Positions 34,287 through 43,424 of a stretch of DNA of 64,000 bases are shown one piece after another (position 1 is the stretch's first letter; each line of letters starts with the position of its first letter). The stretch comes from Nocardioides sp. Root1257. Lineage in GTDB: Bacteria; Actinomycetota; Actinomycetes; Propionibacteriales; Nocardioidaceae. The translations under genes and the position numbers were made by a program. The stretch is taken from positions 951,454-1,015,453 of the forward strand of contig NZ_LMDV01000001.1 in NCBI RefSeq assembly GCF_001425175.1, given 5' to 3'. The notes under the pieces were generated by a model that did not search any database, had not been told where the DNA came from, and worked only from the letters and a program-made list of their open reading frames with translations.

Positions 34287-34323
34287 AATCGCGGCTCTTC
34301 CGAGCAACCTCGGGGGCCGCGAT
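34285..34323 (-). terminator. Intrinsic terminator after tRNA-Gln
   Basis: ATCGCGGC pairs with GCCGCGAT (8 bp) around an inner CCGAG/CTCGG hairpin, then TTTT on the minus strand. It begins 6 bases after the tRNA-Gln end, so the two tRNAs are probably separate transcripts. Confidence 0.75.
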
Positions 34324-34328
34324 CTCCG

Positions 34329-34400
34329 CTGGGATACTAGGACTCGAACCTAGAATAACTGGACCAGAACCAGTCGTGTTGCCAATTACACCATATCCCA
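34329..34400 (-). tRNA. tRNA-Gln (CTG)
   Basis: A 72-base cloverleaf: acceptor TGGGATA pairs fully with TATCCCA, anticodon arm ACTGG-TTCTGGT-CCAGT gives anticodon CTG, and the T-arm is CTAGG-TTCGAGT-CCTAG. CCA is not encoded. It lies in the gltX neighbourhood. In actinobacteria lacking GlnRS, GltX first charges this tRNA with glutamate before amidation. Confidence 0.95.
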
Positions 34401-34429
34401 ATGGCCCGTCTCCGGGCCGAGAAGAAACC

Positions 34430-35404
34430 TTACACGCGAGGTCCGGAGCCGACCAAAACGCCTGCTCCAGCGGGCGTTTCGGTGGTCGTGCGGACCCCCA
34501 TCCTGCGGGCCAGGAGCAGGACCAGGGCCAGGTAGACGAGTGACTGCGTCAGCGTCACCGGGATGGTCCACCAGCTGTCGCCAGTGGGGTTGAGCGTCGA
34601 CGCCATGTCGCTGAAGGCGAGCGCCAGGCCGAACGCGAGCCAGTTGTTGAGGACGTGCATCGCGATGCCCGCCTCCAGCCCGCCGGTGAGCACCACGGCC
34701 AGTCCCGCGACGATGCCGAAGGCGAACCGGTCGAAGAAGACCGGGGCGCTCTGGCTCCCGTGGGCGAGGGCGAAGAGCAGCGCCGGGAAGAACACGGCCG
34801 CCCAGGCCCCGCCGAGCACGTTGCCGAAGAGGTTGCCGAAGGCCTGGGTCAGGTAGCCGCGGAAGGCGTACTCCTCCCCCGCGGCCTGCAGCGGCGTGAG
34901 CAGCAGGATGACGAGCAGGTAGTCCCGCGTCGTGCTGGTGAAGTCGTTGAGGTGCCCGCTCATCTGCGGGTCGTCCGCCGAGGACGGCACGAGCGCCGAG
35001 ACGACCAGGGTCGCGAACAGGGCGACGAACGCGAGCCCGAAGCAGACCAGCAGCCAGCGCCACCGGATCCGCGGCGCGATCGAGGCGAGCCAACCGGGAC
35101 GCAAGCCGTGCAGTGCCCGGGTCAGCAGCCAGGCGACGGGGATGGCGCCCGCGAGCGCGAGGTTGAGGTACGCGAGCCCCAAGGGGGTCGGGTGATCGAA
35201 GTCGGTGATCCGGGCGAGCTGGTCGCCGACGTCCCGGCCGGCCACCGCGAACCCGACGGCGAACGGCAGCTGGACGAGGAACGGCACGAGGACGAGGAAC
35301 GACGCGACCAGCAGGAAGACGCCGGCGAACACCCGCCACACGCCGGGCCGGCCGCCCCGTTGGACGAGGTGGTACGGCAGGCCGGGGCCTGGCAGCGCCG
35401 GCAT
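34430..35404 (-). CDS. CPBP-family intramembrane protease (CAAX/Abi type)
   Basis: A 324-residue membrane protein with about 7-8 hydrophobic segments. The catalytic motifs are EEYAFRG (Glu177, Glu178, Arg182), a histidine in FALAHG (His215) and the HXXXN motif in MHVLNNWLAF. Members are glutamate-type intramembrane proteases, some acting in bacteriocin immunity. ATG at 35404 lies one base after the gltX stop, so it is the distal gene of the FAH-gltX operon. Substrate unknown. Confidence 0.9.
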   Translation of the reverse strand: MPALPGPGLPYHLVQRGGRPGVWRVFAGVFLLVASFLVLVPFLVQLPFAVGFAVAGRDVGDQLARITDFDHPTPLGLAYLNLALAGAIPVAWLLTRALHGLRPGWLASIAPRIRWRWLLVCFGLAFVALFATLVVSALVPSSADDPQMSGHLNDFTSTTRDYLLVILLLTPLQAAGEEYAFRGYLTQAFGNLFGNVLGGAWAAVFFPALLFALAHGSQSAPVFFDRFAFGIVAGLAVVLTGGLEAGIAMHVLNNWLAFGLALAFSDMASTLNPTGDSWWTIPVTLTQSLVYLALVLLLARRMGVRTTTETPAGAGVLVGSGPRV

Positions 35405-35405
35405 G

Positions 35406-36872
35406 TCAGCCGAGCGCGCTCTGGAGCCGACCCAGCGAGCGCTCGCGGCCGAGCAGCTCCATCGACTCGAAGAGCGGCGGGGAGATCCGGCGACCCGTCA
35501 CGGCGACGCGCACCGGACCGAACGCGTTGCGCGGCTTCAGTCCCATGCCGTCCACGAGCTCGGCCTGGAGGGCGTCCTGGATCGCGGCGGTCGACCAGCT
35601 CTCGAGGGTCTCGAGACGGCTCATCGCACGAGCCACGACGGCGCGGCCGTCGTCGTTGAGCAGCTTCTCCGCATCGGTCGGGTCGACGACGAACGCCGCC
35701 TCGTCGACGAAGAGGAAGCCCAGCATGTCGACGGCCTCGGTGAGCTTGTTGATGCGCTCGGCGACCAGCGGCATCGCCTGCTCCAGCAGCTGCGCGTCGG
35801 CGTCGCTGACCGGGTCGGAGACCACACCGGCCGCCTTGAGGAACGGCAGCGCGCGGTCGGTGATCTCGTCGACCGACAGCAGCCGCATCTGGGCCGAGTT
35901 GATGGCGTCGGCCTTCTTGAGGTCGAAGCGCGCGGGGTTGGGGTTCACGTCACCGATCTCGAACGCGGCGACCATCTCCTCCATCGAGAAGACGTCGCGG
36001 TCCGCCGCGATGGCCCAGCCCAGCAGGGCCAGGTAGTTGAGCAGCCCCTCGGGCAGGAAGCCCTGGTCGCGGTAGGCCAGGGCGTGCGCCTCGGGGTCGC
36101 GCTTCGAGAGCTTCTTGTTGCCCTCGCCCATCACGAACGGCAGGTGGCCGAACTCCGGCATCACGGTGCCGATGCCGAGCTCGATCAGCGCCGCGTGCAG
36201 CGGGATCTGGCGCGGCGTGCTCGAGAGCAGGTCCTCACCGCGCAGCACGTGCGTGATCCGCATCAGGGCGTCGTCGACCGGGTTGACCAGCGTGTAGAGC
36301 GGGTCCCCATTGGCGCGGCAGAGCGCGAAGTCGGGGACGTACTGCGTCTCGAACGTCACCTCGCCACGCACCAGGTCCTGCCAGGTGATCGAGCCCTCGG
36401 GCATCCGGAACCGGACCACCGACGAGCGGCCCTCCGCCTCCCACGCCGCGCGCTGCGCGGGGTCGAGGTCGCGGCAGAAGCCGTCGTACCCCATCACCTT
36501 GGAGCCGGTCGCCTTGCGGCGCGCGTCGACCTCCTCGGTCGTGCAGAAGCAGTCATAGGTGTACGACGACGCGGCGAGCTTGGCGAGGGCGTCCGTGTAG
36601 AGGTCGCTGCGCTCGCTCTGGCGGTACGGCGCGTACGGGCCGCCGACCTCCGGGCCCTCGTCCCAGTCGAGGCCGAGCCAGCGCATCAGGTCCAGGATCG
36701 CGTCGTACGACTCCTGCGTGCTGCGCTCCTTGTCGGTGTCCTCGATGCGGAAGACGAAGGTGCCACCGTGGTGGCGGGCGAAGGCCCAGTTGAAGAGAGC
36801 GGTGCGGACCAGGCCGACGTGCGGGGAGCCGGTCGGGCTCGGAGCCATCCGGACGCGTACGGGGGTGCTCAA
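35406..36872 (-). CDS. gltX: Glutamyl-tRNA synthetase
   Basis: A class I synthetase of 488 residues. The HIGH-type motif is [11 protein letters not shown] (about 10-20) and the KMSKS-type motif KLSKRD (about 254). The C-terminal helical anticodon-binding region is complete. The start is TTG at 36872, overlapping the upstream gene's TGA as TTGA, with AGGTGG before it. It charges tRNA-Glu and, if GatCAB is present, tRNA-Gln. Both cognate tRNA genes lie just downstream on the same strand. Confidence 0.96.
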   Translation of the reverse strand: MSTPVRVRMAPSPTGSPHVGLVRTALFNWAFARHHGGTFVFRIEDTDKERSTQESYDAILDLMRWLGLDWDEGPEVGGPYAPYRQSERSDLYTDALAKLAASSYTYDCFCTTEEVDARRKATGSKVMGYDGFCRDLDPAQRAAWEAEGRSSVVRFRMPEGSITWQDLVRGEVTFETQYVPDFALCRANGDPLYTLVNPVDDALMRITHVLRGEDLLSSTPRQIPLHAALIELGIGTVMPEFGHLPFVMGEGNKKLSKRDPEAHALAYRDQGFLPEGLLNYLALLGWAIAADRDVFSMEEMVAAFEIGDVNPNPARFDLKKADAINSAQMRLLSVDEITDRALPFLKAAGVVSDPVSDADAQLLEQAMPLVAERINKLTEAVDMLGFLFVDEAAFVVDPTDAEKLLNDDGRAVVARAMSRLETLESWSTAAIQDALQAELVDGMGLKPRNAFGPVRVAVTGRRISPPLFESMELLGRERSLGRLQSALG

Positions 36873-37678
36873 CGCTGGGCCACCTTGTTCGTGAGAGTGC
36901 CGAGACCGGCGATCGAGATCTCGACCTCGTCACCGACCTGCATGGGACCGACGCCCTCGGGGGTGCCGGTGAGGATGACGTCGCCGGGCAGCAACGTCAT
37001 GACGCTGGTGATGTGGGAGATCAGCGTCGGGATGTCGAAGATCAGGTCCTTGGTGGACCCGTCCTGCTGGAGGTCGCCGTTGAGGTGCGTCTGGATGCTG
37101 CGGCCCTCGGCGAAGTCGTGCGGGTCCAGGTCGGTCTCGATCCACGGGCCGAGCGGGCAGAACGAGTCGAAGCCCTTCGCCCGGGTGAACTGCACGTCGC
37201 TCTTCTGCAGGTCGCGGGCCGTGACGTCGTTGGCGATCGTGTAGCCGTGGATGACGTCGGTCGCCTGCTCGGGCGGGACGTCGCGGCAGATCCGCCCGAT
37301 GACGACGGCGAGCTCGCCCTCGAAGTGGAGGTTGTTGGTCTGCTTCGGGTAGAAGATCGGGTCGCCCGGGCCCACCACGCTGGTGTTGGGCTTGAGGAAC
37401 ATCAGCGGCTCGGTCGGGACGTCGTTGCCCATCTCGGCGGCGTGGGCCGCGTAGTTGCGGCCGATCCCCACCACCTTGCTCCGCGGGAGCACCGGCGCCA
37501 GCAGGCGCACGTCCTCCAGCTTGTGCTCCTGGTCGAGCAGCTTGACCCCGACGTACAGGGGGTCGCCGGCCAGGGCCACGACCACGCTGTCGGGGTCCGG
37601 CTGCCCGAACTCGTCCAGCTCGCCGGTGACCACGCCGTACATGGGGTCCTCGCCCGTGGTGAATCTCGCGATGCGCAC
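36869..37678 (-). CDS. Fumarylacetoacetate hydrolase family protein
   Basis: 269 residues. An N-terminal domain precedes the FAH fold: [16 protein letters not shown], then metal ligands in [13 protein letters not shown] and [14 protein letters not shown], and the end block [18 protein letters not shown]. Family members hydrolyse acylpyruvates or decarboxylate oxaloacetate; the mycobacterial homologue beside gltX is named 2-hydroxyhepta-2,4-diene-1,7-dioate isomerase. GTG start at 37678. It is coupled to gltX. Confidence 0.9.
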   Translation of the reverse strand: MRIARFTTGEDPMYGVVTGELDEFGQPDPDSVVVALAGDPLYVGVKLLDQEHKLEDVRLLAPVLPRSKVVGIGRNYAAHAAEMGNDVPTEPLMFLKPNTSVVGPGDPIFYPKQTNNLHFEGELAVVIGRICRDVPPEQATDVIHGYTIANDVTARDLQKSDVQFTRAKGFDSFCPLGPWIETDLDPHDFAEGRSIQTHLNGDLQQDGSTKDLIFDIPTLISHITSVMTLLPGDVILTGTPEGVGPMQVGDEVEISIAGLGTLTNKVAQR

Positions 37679-37702
37679 CCACCGAGCCTATCGACCCCCG
37701 GA

Positions 37703-38458
37703 CTACGGGTAGTCGCCGCCGCTGATGTGGAAGAACTCCTCGAGCGTCGCGACGTGCGTGCGCCGCAGCTCGGCGGCGAGCGCGCGGCCGACGAACCGGA
37801 GGTGCCAGGGCTCCGGCGAGTAGCCCGTGACGGCCGTGGAGCCGGGCTGGTAGCGCAAGATGAAGCCGTACTCCCAGGCGTGCTGCGCGAGCCACCGGCC
37901 GCCGGGCGTCCGGGCGAAGCAGGCCTCGAAGTCGCAGGCCGGGTTGGCCGGGGTCACGAGGTCCGCCGCGAGCCCGGTCTGGTGCTCGCTGTGGCCGGGC
38001 CGCGCCGAGACCTGGTCGGCCGCCTCCTGGCCGCTGCTGGTGACGACGTTCGCGTAGACGCCGGCCTGGTAGTCGTAGGACCGGAACGCGCTCGCGATCT
38101 TGAAGCCGAGGTCGGCGTCGTCGCTGGCGTCGAGCAGGCGGGTGAGCTCGCCCGCTGCCGGCGTCGCGACCTGGTAGCCGCGCACCAGGGAGATCGCGGG
38201 CCGGTAGTCGGACGGGAGCGGGTGCTTCTTGTTCACGACCACCCAGATGCTGGCGGGATCGGTCGTCGAGTGCTGCGTGCGGTCGAAGACCCGCGCCGGC
38301 CCCCCGACGGTCATCGCCGCCGGGGTCGGCGCCACGGCCTCGGGGCGGGTCGGCTGCTGGTGGGTCAACCGCTCGTGGCTCGGGGCGGCGCAGCCGGTCA
38401 CCACGAGGACGGCCCCCACCCAGATGGCCAGGGCGCAGAGCGCCGTTCTCGTCCTCAC
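37703..38458 (-). CDS. D,D-carboxypeptidase-like lipoprotein (peptidase M15B, VanY type)
   Basis: About 251 residues. GTG at 38458 gives a short basic N-terminus, a hydrophobic core and a lipobox (VLVVTGC), so it should be a lipid-anchored exported protein. The M15 zinc peptidase core shows SAFRSYDYQAGVYAN, SARPGHSEHQTGLAADLV (His and Asp zinc ligands) and EPWHLRFVG (the last His ligand). It would trim the terminal D-Ala of peptidoglycan stems. A longer start at an ATG near 38521 is less likely. Divergent from the sigma-factor gene. Confidence 0.87.
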   Translation of the reverse strand: MRTRTALCALAIWVGAVLVVTGCAAPSHERLTHQQPTRPEAVAPTPAAMTVGGPARVFDRTQHSTTDPASIWVVVNKKHPLPSDYRPAISLVRGYQVATPAAGELTRLLDASDDADLGFKIASAFRSYDYQAGVYANVVTSSGQEAADQVSARPGHSEHQTGLAADLVTPANPACDFEACFARTPGGRWLAQHAWEYGFILRYQPGSTAVTGYSPEPWHLRFVGRALAAELRRTHVATLEEFFHISGGDYP

Positions 38459-38542
38459 GCCCCGTTGACGGGTGCACGGCGACCCGAGGTTGCATGCAAC
38501 CCTTCTGCTGGCAGGACCCGTCATCAGGGTGAGAGGAGTGGC

Positions 38543-39073
38543 GTGCGCGACGACGAGCGATCGAGTGAGTTCGTGGCGTTCACGCGCGCCCACCGGACGG
38601 ACCTGATGCGGACGGCGGCCCTGCTGTGCGCCGGGGACGAGGCCTTCGCGGAGGACGTCGTGCAGACCACCCTGACCCGTCTCTACCTGGCCTGGGGCCG
38701 GGTACGACGTGCCGACAGCGCGCTCGCGTACGCGCGACGCAGCCTCACGCACGTCTTCATCGACGAGGCGCGCCGCGCCCACCGGCGCCGCGAGTCGGTG
38801 GTCGCCGACCCCGCGCTCGCGCTGGCGAGCGAGCCGGCCACCGCGACCGCCGACCTCGCGACCCGCGAGCTGGTGCGCGCCGCGCTCGCCTCGCTCGGAC
38901 CACGGCAGCGCGCCGTGGTCGTGCTCCGGCACTGGCACGACCTCGACGTCGCCGAGACCGCACGGATCCTCGGCTGCTCCACGGGCACCGTGAAGTCGCA
39001 GAACGCCCGGGCGCTGGCCCACCTGCGCGAGCACCTCGGCACGCTCGACCGGCTGACCCTGGAGGTCTCGTGA
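38543..39073 (+). CDS. SigE-family ECF RNA polymerase sigma factor
   Basis: 176 residues. Region 2 is at about 8-75 (FVAFTRAHRTDLMRTAALLCAGDEAFAEDVVQTTLTRLYLAW) and region 4 at about 115-165 (ASLGPRQRAVVVLRHWHDLDVAETARILGCSTGTVKSQNARAL). This matches the SigE-family/ECF group typical of Streptomyces and Nocardioides. The GTG start at 38543 follows GAGAGGAG. The stop overlaps the next gene as GTGA, the usual sigma/anti-sigma coupling. Confidence 0.92.
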   Translation: MRDDERSSEFVAFTRAHRTDLMRTAALLCAGDEAFAEDVVQTTLTRLYLAWGRVRRADSALAYARRSLTHVFIDEARRAHRRRESVVADPALALASEPATATADLATRELVRAALASLGPRQRAVVVLRHWHDLDVAETARILGCSTGTVKSQNARALAHLREHLGTLDRLTLEVS

Positions 39074-39696
39074 CGTCCGACGACCTCAAGCACGCGCTCG
39101 AGTCCGTGGCCGCGACCGAGCGTCCCGCCACGGACCCCGCTGCCGACCTGGCGCGCGCCCGGAGCGCCGCGCGCCGACGTACCCGTCGCCGCTTCCGCGC
39201 CGGCCTCGTGGGCGTGGCCTCGGTGGCCGTGCTGGCCGTCGGCGTGAGTGTCGTCGTCGACGACGACGGGCCGGGCGCGCCCACCGTGATCGCCTCGTCC
39301 GGCGTCGAACTGGTGGCGAAGACGTTCGAGGCGACGCCGTACACCTTCGACCTGACGCCGCGCGGCTGGTCGGTGCAGGCGCAGCAGCCGACGGCGGTGA
39401 CGATCGTGCCCGACGACGGCTCGACGTCGAGCGACCCGGACGTCTTCGTGGGCAAGCTCGTGATCCTCTTCGACGCCAACCCTCCGGACGGTCGCGTCGT
39501 CGACCGGGACGGCCGGCGCTTCTGGGTGTCCGGCGACTCGGGCTACACGACCCTCGCCACCCGCACGACGCCCGGCGAGCCGTCCGGTGTGGTGCGCATC
39601 CAGTACCCGAAGGGCGCCGGCTGGGACGAGGCCTCGATGGTCGACTTCCTCGCGAGCGTGCACGTCGGCCCGGGGGCCCGTCACGGGTTGGGCTGA
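39070..39696 (+). CDS. Putative membrane anti-sigma factor
   Basis: A 208-residue single-pass protein. A short cytoplasmic N-terminus (1-40, with a basic RRRTRRRFRAG stretch) precedes one membrane helix (about 45-62, LVGVASVAVLAVGVSVVV). An extracytoplasmic domain of about 140 residues follows, with no recognised fold. No zinc anti-sigma HXXXCXXC motif is present. Its role is inferred from the GTGA overlap with the ECF sigma gene and its topology. Confidence 0.72.
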   Translation: MTSDDLKHALESVAATERPATDPAADLARARSAARRRTRRRFRAGLVGVASVAVLAVGVSVVVDDDGPGAPTVIASSGVELVAKTFEATPYTFDLTPRGWSVQAQQPTAVTIVPDDGSTSSDPDVFVGKLVILFDANPPDGRVVDRDGRRFWVSGDSGYTTLATRTTPGEPSGVVRIQYPKGAGWDEASMVDFLASVHVGPGARHGLG

Positions 39697-39726
39697 GCCG
39701 CTCCTCCTCGCCTAGCCTTGGCGGCT

Positions 39727-40584
39727 GTGCGGGTGTTGGAGCGCGAGTCGTGGCAGGCGTCGGCCGACGCGCACGCCGCGCGGGTCGACGCCTTCGTCGC
39801 GCCCCACCTGGCGCGTCGCTCCGAGAGCGTGAAGCACCCGGTCCACGACTTCCTCTTCACCTACTACTCGCAGCGCCCGGCCCAGCTGCGCCGCTGGCAC
39901 CCGGGGTACGGCGTCGCGCTGGCCGACGCGCCCGAGTACGCACAGCTCAAGGGCTACGGCGTCTCGGCAGGCTCGACCGCCGTCGACGCGGCGTACGTCG
40001 CCTCGCAGCAGCCCCTGCTTCTCGCCCTGTCACGCCTGCTGCGGGCGACCGCCGGTCGTTCCGCGAACTTCGGGTGCTTCGGCATGCACGAGTGGGCGAT
40101 GGTCTACCGGCTCTCGGAGGACGAGACCCGGCACGCCGACTGGCCGCTGCGGCTGGGTCCCGCGGGCACGGACGAGGTCGTCGAGTCGCACCGGATCGCC
40201 TGCTCGCACTTCGACGCCTACCGCTTCTTCACCCCGGCGGCCGCGCCGCTCAACACCCTGTCGCCGACGTCGGCCGACCGGGTCGAGCTCGAGCAGCCGG
40301 CCTGCCTCCACGCCGGCATGGACCTGTACAAGCATGCCTTCCGGCTGACGCCGATGATCAGCTCCGACCTGGTCGCCGACTGCTTCGAGCTGGCCCGCGA
40401 CATCCGCGAGCTCGACATGCGCGCGGCGCCGTACGACCTCGCGGACCTGGGCTACTCGCCCGTCCGGGTGGAGACCGCAGCCGGCAAGGCCGAGTACGCC
40501 GAGGCCCAGCGGGTGTTCGCGTCCCGGGGCGAGCCATTGCGAGCGCGCCTGATCGAGGAGTGCGCACGGCTGCTGCTCGTCTGA
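39727..40584 (+). CDS. Uncharacterised actinobacterial protein, often labelled 3-methyladenine DNA glycosylase
   Basis: About 285 residues, soluble. It begins with VLERESWQASADAHAARVDAF and carries the conserved block HPVHDFLFTYYSQRPAQLRRWHPGYGVAL, which I know from actinobacterial proteins labelled 3-methyladenine DNA glycosylase. No HhH-GPD or other glycosylase motif is visible, so the label should not be trusted. Start GTG 39727 is preferred; a TTG at 39718 is possible. It stands alone between the anti-sigma gene and the siderophore operon. Confidence 0.75.
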   Translation: MRVLERESWQASADAHAARVDAFVAPHLARRSESVKHPVHDFLFTYYSQRPAQLRRWHPGYGVALADAPEYAQLKGYGVSAGSTAVDAAYVASQQPLLLALSRLLRATAGRSANFGCFGMHEWAMVYRLSEDETRHADWPLRLGPAGTDEVVESHRIACSHFDAYRFFTPAAAPLNTLSPTSADRVELEQPACLHAGMDLYKHAFRLTPMISSDLVADCFELARDIRELDMRAAPYDLADLGYSPVRVETAAGKAEYAEAQRVFASRGEPLRARLIEECARLLLV

Positions 40585-40588
40585 GGGT

Positions 40589-40635
40589 GGTGGTTTCGAG
40601 GCTCAGGCCTGGCGGCCTTTCGCACCTCAACCACC
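40589..40635. repeat. REP-like inverted repeat, probable terminator
   Basis: GGTGGTT (40589-40595) pairs with AACCACC (40629-40635), extended by GAG(G)/CCTC, around an inner GCCTGGCGGC part. It lies 5 bases after a stop codon. Its style resembles the abundant GGTGGTTTCGAG-type intergenic elements I recall from Nocardioides genomes. Confidence 0.6.
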
Positions 40636-40703
40636 GACTCGGAGTGCTGTGACAAACGTCCCAGATGGCGACTTCCGGGTTGCGGATCGACCGCGAGAGT
40701 GAG

Positions 40704-40722
40704 TTAGGTAAGCCTTACCTAC
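40704..40722 (+). promoter_or_regulatory. Iron box (DtxR/IdeR/DmdR site) of the siderophore operon
   Basis: TTAGGTAAGCCTTACCTAC is close to the actinobacterial consensus TTAGGTTAGGCTAACCTAA and nearly a perfect palindrome. It sits 25 bases before the decarboxylase start. The iron-loaded repressor should silence the operon under iron sufficiency. Confidence 0.9.
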
Positions 40723-40746
40723 ATCCCAATCTCGGAAGGATCGACG

Positions 40747-42171
40747 GTGCCCCGTCCCCCTGCCCAGCACGTCTTCCACCCCGACCAGGTCGAGGAGTAC
40801 GTCGCGGCGATGCGGCTCGGCGTGGACTTCCTCGCCGACACCCTGCGCCGCGTCGACGGCCCCGCGACCGGGGTGCTCCCCGAGGCGGCCGCGAAGGCGG
40901 TCACCGACGTCGACCTCGACCGCCCGCTCGGAGACCAGCGGGCCGCGCTCGAGGAGATGGGCCGGCTCTGGCTCGACGACACGATCTGGTTCCACGAGCC
41001 GTCGTACGCCGCCCACCTCAACTGCCCGGTCGTCATCCCCGCCCTGCTGGCCGAGCTGTTCGTGAGCGCGGTCAACCCGAGCCTGGACACCTACGACCAG
41101 AGCGTCGGCGGCACGTTCGTCGAGCGGCACCTGGTCGACTGGACCGCGGGCCGGATCGGCTTCGGGCCGGGCGCCGACGGCATCTTCACCAGCGGGGGCA
41201 CGCAGTCCAACCTCCAGGCCCTGCTGCTCGCCCGCGACCACGCGCTCTCACTCGGCGCGGCGGCGACGGACCTGCGGATCCTCACCAGCCGCGACGGGCA
41301 CTTCAGCGTGCAGAAGGCGGCACGCCTGCTCGGGCTCGGTGACGCCGCGGTCGTCACCGTCGCCACCGACGGCGACCGGCGGATGGAGCTCGGGGCCCTG
41401 AGCCGTGCCCTCGCCGAGACCGCCGACGCGGGGCTGACGCCGATGGCCGTGGTCGCCACGGCAGGCACGACCGACTTCGGCGCGATCGACCCGCTGCCCG
41501 AGATCGCGGCGCTGTGCGAGGGCTACGGCACCTGGCTGCACGTCGACGCGGCGTACGGCGGCGGCCTGCTGGTCTCCCCCACGCGCCGCGCCTGGCTGGC
41601 CGGCATCGAGCGCGCCGACTCGGTGACGGTCGACTTCCACAAGACCTGGTTCCAGCCGGTGTCGGCGAGTGCACTGATCGTCCGCGACGCCCGTCACCTC
41701 GGCCACGTGACCTGGCACGCCGACTACCTCAACCCGCACGACCCGCACGGCACCGGCCACCCCAACCAGGTCGACAAGAGCCTGCAGACCACCCGTCGCT
41801 TCGACGCGCTCAAGCTGTGGCTCACGCTGCGGGTGATGGGGCCCGACACCATCGGGGCGTACGTCGACCGGGTGGTCGACCTCGCCGCCGAGGTGGGTCG
41901 CGTCCTCGAGGCCGACCCCGACATCGAGCTCGCCGCGCGCCCGCAGCTGAGCACCGTCGTCCTGCGCCCCGCCGGTCTCACCGAGCAGCAGGCCGACGTG
42001 CTCCTGCCCGCCCTGCGCACCCGGCTCTACGAGAGCGGCCGCGCGATGGTGGCCGCCACCCGGGTCGACGGACGCCGCTGGTTGAAGCTCACCTTGCTCA
42101 ACCCCCTGGCCACGGTCGACGACGTCCTGGCGATCGTCGCCGAGCTGCGCGGTGCGGCGGTGGCGCGATGA
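40747..42171 (+). CDS. desA: PLP-dependent decarboxylase, siderophore operon (DesA-like, lysine/ornithine type)
   Basis: A 474-residue group II decarboxylase. Key parts are [17 protein letters not shown], the HVDAAYGGG aspartate block and the PLP lysine in [17 protein letters not shown] at 40747 follows GGAAGGA. In hydroxamate siderophore operons it makes cadaverine from lysine (or putrescine from ornithine) as the diamine building block. The stop overlaps the hydroxylase start (ATGA). The symbol is by operon context; the substrate is not proven. Confidence 0.9.
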   Translation: MPRPPAQHVFHPDQVEEYVAAMRLGVDFLADTLRRVDGPATGVLPEAAAKAVTDVDLDRPLGDQRAALEEMGRLWLDDTIWFHEPSYAAHLNCPVVIPALLAELFVSAVNPSLDTYDQSVGGTFVERHLVDWTAGRIGFGPGADGIFTSGGTQSNLQALLLARDHALSLGAAATDLRILTSRDGHFSVQKAARLLGLGDAAVVTVATDGDRRMELGALSRALAETADAGLTPMAVVATAGTTDFGAIDPLPEIAALCEGYGTWLHVDAAYGGGLLVSPTRRAWLAGIERADSVTVDFHKTWFQPVSASALIVRDARHLGHVTWHADYLNPHDPHGTGHPNQVDKSLQTTRRFDALKLWLTLRVMGPDTIGAYVDRVVDLAAEVGRVLEADPDIELAARPQLSTVVLRPAGLTEQQADVLLPALRTRLYESGRAMVAATRVDGRRWLKLTLLNPLATVDDVLAIVAELRGAAVAR

Positions 42172-43424
42172 GTGGCCGCACGAGAGATTTCATCGGCATC
42201 GGCCTCGGCCCCTTCAACCTCGGCCTCGCCTGCCTCACCGACCCGCTGGACGAGCTCGACGGCGTCTTCCTCGAGGCCCGCGACGAGCTGGCCTGGCACC
42301 CGGGGATGATGCTCGACGACGCGACGCTCCAGGTCCCGTTCCTCGCCGACCTGGTGACGATGGCCGACCCGAGCTCGCGCTGGTCCTTCCTCAGCTATCT
42401 CAAGGAGACCGGCAACCTCTACCCGTTCTACATCCGGGAATCGTTCTACCCGCTGCGTCGCGAGTACGACGACTACTGCCGCTGGGCCGCCGAGCGCCTC
42501 GACAGCGTCCGCTTCGGCCAGGCAGTCACGGCCGTGGAACACAACGGGACGGCGTACGTCGTCACCACGTCGACCGGCGAGCAGCACCTCGGTCGCCGCC
42601 TCGTGCTCGGCGTCGGCACGACGCCGTACGCGCCGGAACCCTTGCAGGGCGTCGGGGTCCACTCCGCCGACTACCTGCTGCACAAGCGCGAGCTGCAGCG
42701 GCTCGGGTCGATCACGATCGTCGGCAGCGGCCAGAGCGCGGCCGAGATCTACCGCGACCTGCTCCTCGAGTGCCCCGACCACGGCTACCGCCTCACCTGG
42801 CTGACCCGCAGCCCGCGCTTCTTCCCGATGGAGTACACGAAGCTCACGCTGGAGATGACGTCGCCGGAGTACACGTCGTACTTCCACGACCTCCCGGCCG
42901 CCACCCGTGAGCGGCTCTCCCGCGAGCAGCGGTCGCTCTACAAGGGCATCAGCCGCGACCTGGTCGACGAGATCTTCGACCTGCACTACCAGCTCCGGGT
43001 CCAGGGCGACGGCCCGCACACCACCCTCGTCACCAACACGACCGTCACCGGGGTGGCGCGCGACGGGGCCTACGAGCTCTCCTGCCACCACGACGAGACC
43101 GGCGAGGACTTCACGCTGCGCACCGAGGGACTCGTGCTCGCGACCGGGTACGCCGCGCAGGTGCCGGACTTCCTCGACCCGGTCCGCGACCGGATCCGGT
43201 GGGACGAGCGAGGTCGCTACGACGTCGCCCGCGACTACACGATCGACCGCGCCGGCCGCGAGATCTTCGTGCAGAACGCCGAGGAGCACACGCACGGGCT
43301 GGCCGCACCCGACCTGGGCATGGGCGCCTACCGCAACTCGGTGATCATCGCCGCGCTGACCGGGCGAGAGGTCTACCCGATCGAGAAGCGGATCGCCGTG
43401 CAGAGCTTCGGGGTGCCGCGATGA
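42168..43424 (+). CDS. desB: Amine N-hydroxylase (SidA/IucD/PvdA family, DesB-like)
   Basis: A 418-residue flavoprotein mono-oxygenase. The FAD entry [15 protein letters not shown] is near residue 10, [25 protein letters not shown] follows, the NADPH loop is [16 protein letters not shown], and [13 protein letters not shown] comes near the end. It hydroxylates the terminal amine of the diamine made by the upstream decarboxylase, giving the hydroxamate precursor. Coupled on both sides by ATGA overlaps. Confidence 0.93.
   Translation: MSGRTRDFIGIGLGPFNLGLACLTDPLDELDGVFLEARDELAWHPGMMLDDATLQVPFLADLVTMADPSSRWSFLSYLKETGNLYPFYIRESFYPLRREYDDYCRWAAERLDSVRFGQAVTAVEHNGTAYVVTTSTGEQHLGRRLVLGVGTTPYAPEPLQGVGVHSADYLLHKRELQRLGSITIVGSGQSAAEIYRDLLLECPDHGYRLTWLTRSPRFFPMEYTKLTLEMTSPEYTSYFHDLPAATRERLSREQRSLYKGISRDLVDEIFDLHYQLRVQGDGPHTTLVTNTTVTGVARDGAYELSCHHDETGEDFTLRTEGLVLATGYAAQVPDFLDPVRDRIRWDERGRYDVARDYTIDRAGREIFVQNAEEHTHGLAAPDLGMGAYRNSVIIAALTGREVYPIEKRIAVQSFGVPR

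Noticed and set aside
39727-40584. Genuine 3-methyladenine DNA glycosylase
   Set aside because: No HhH-GPD, AAG or TagI motif is visible; only the customary family label suggests it.
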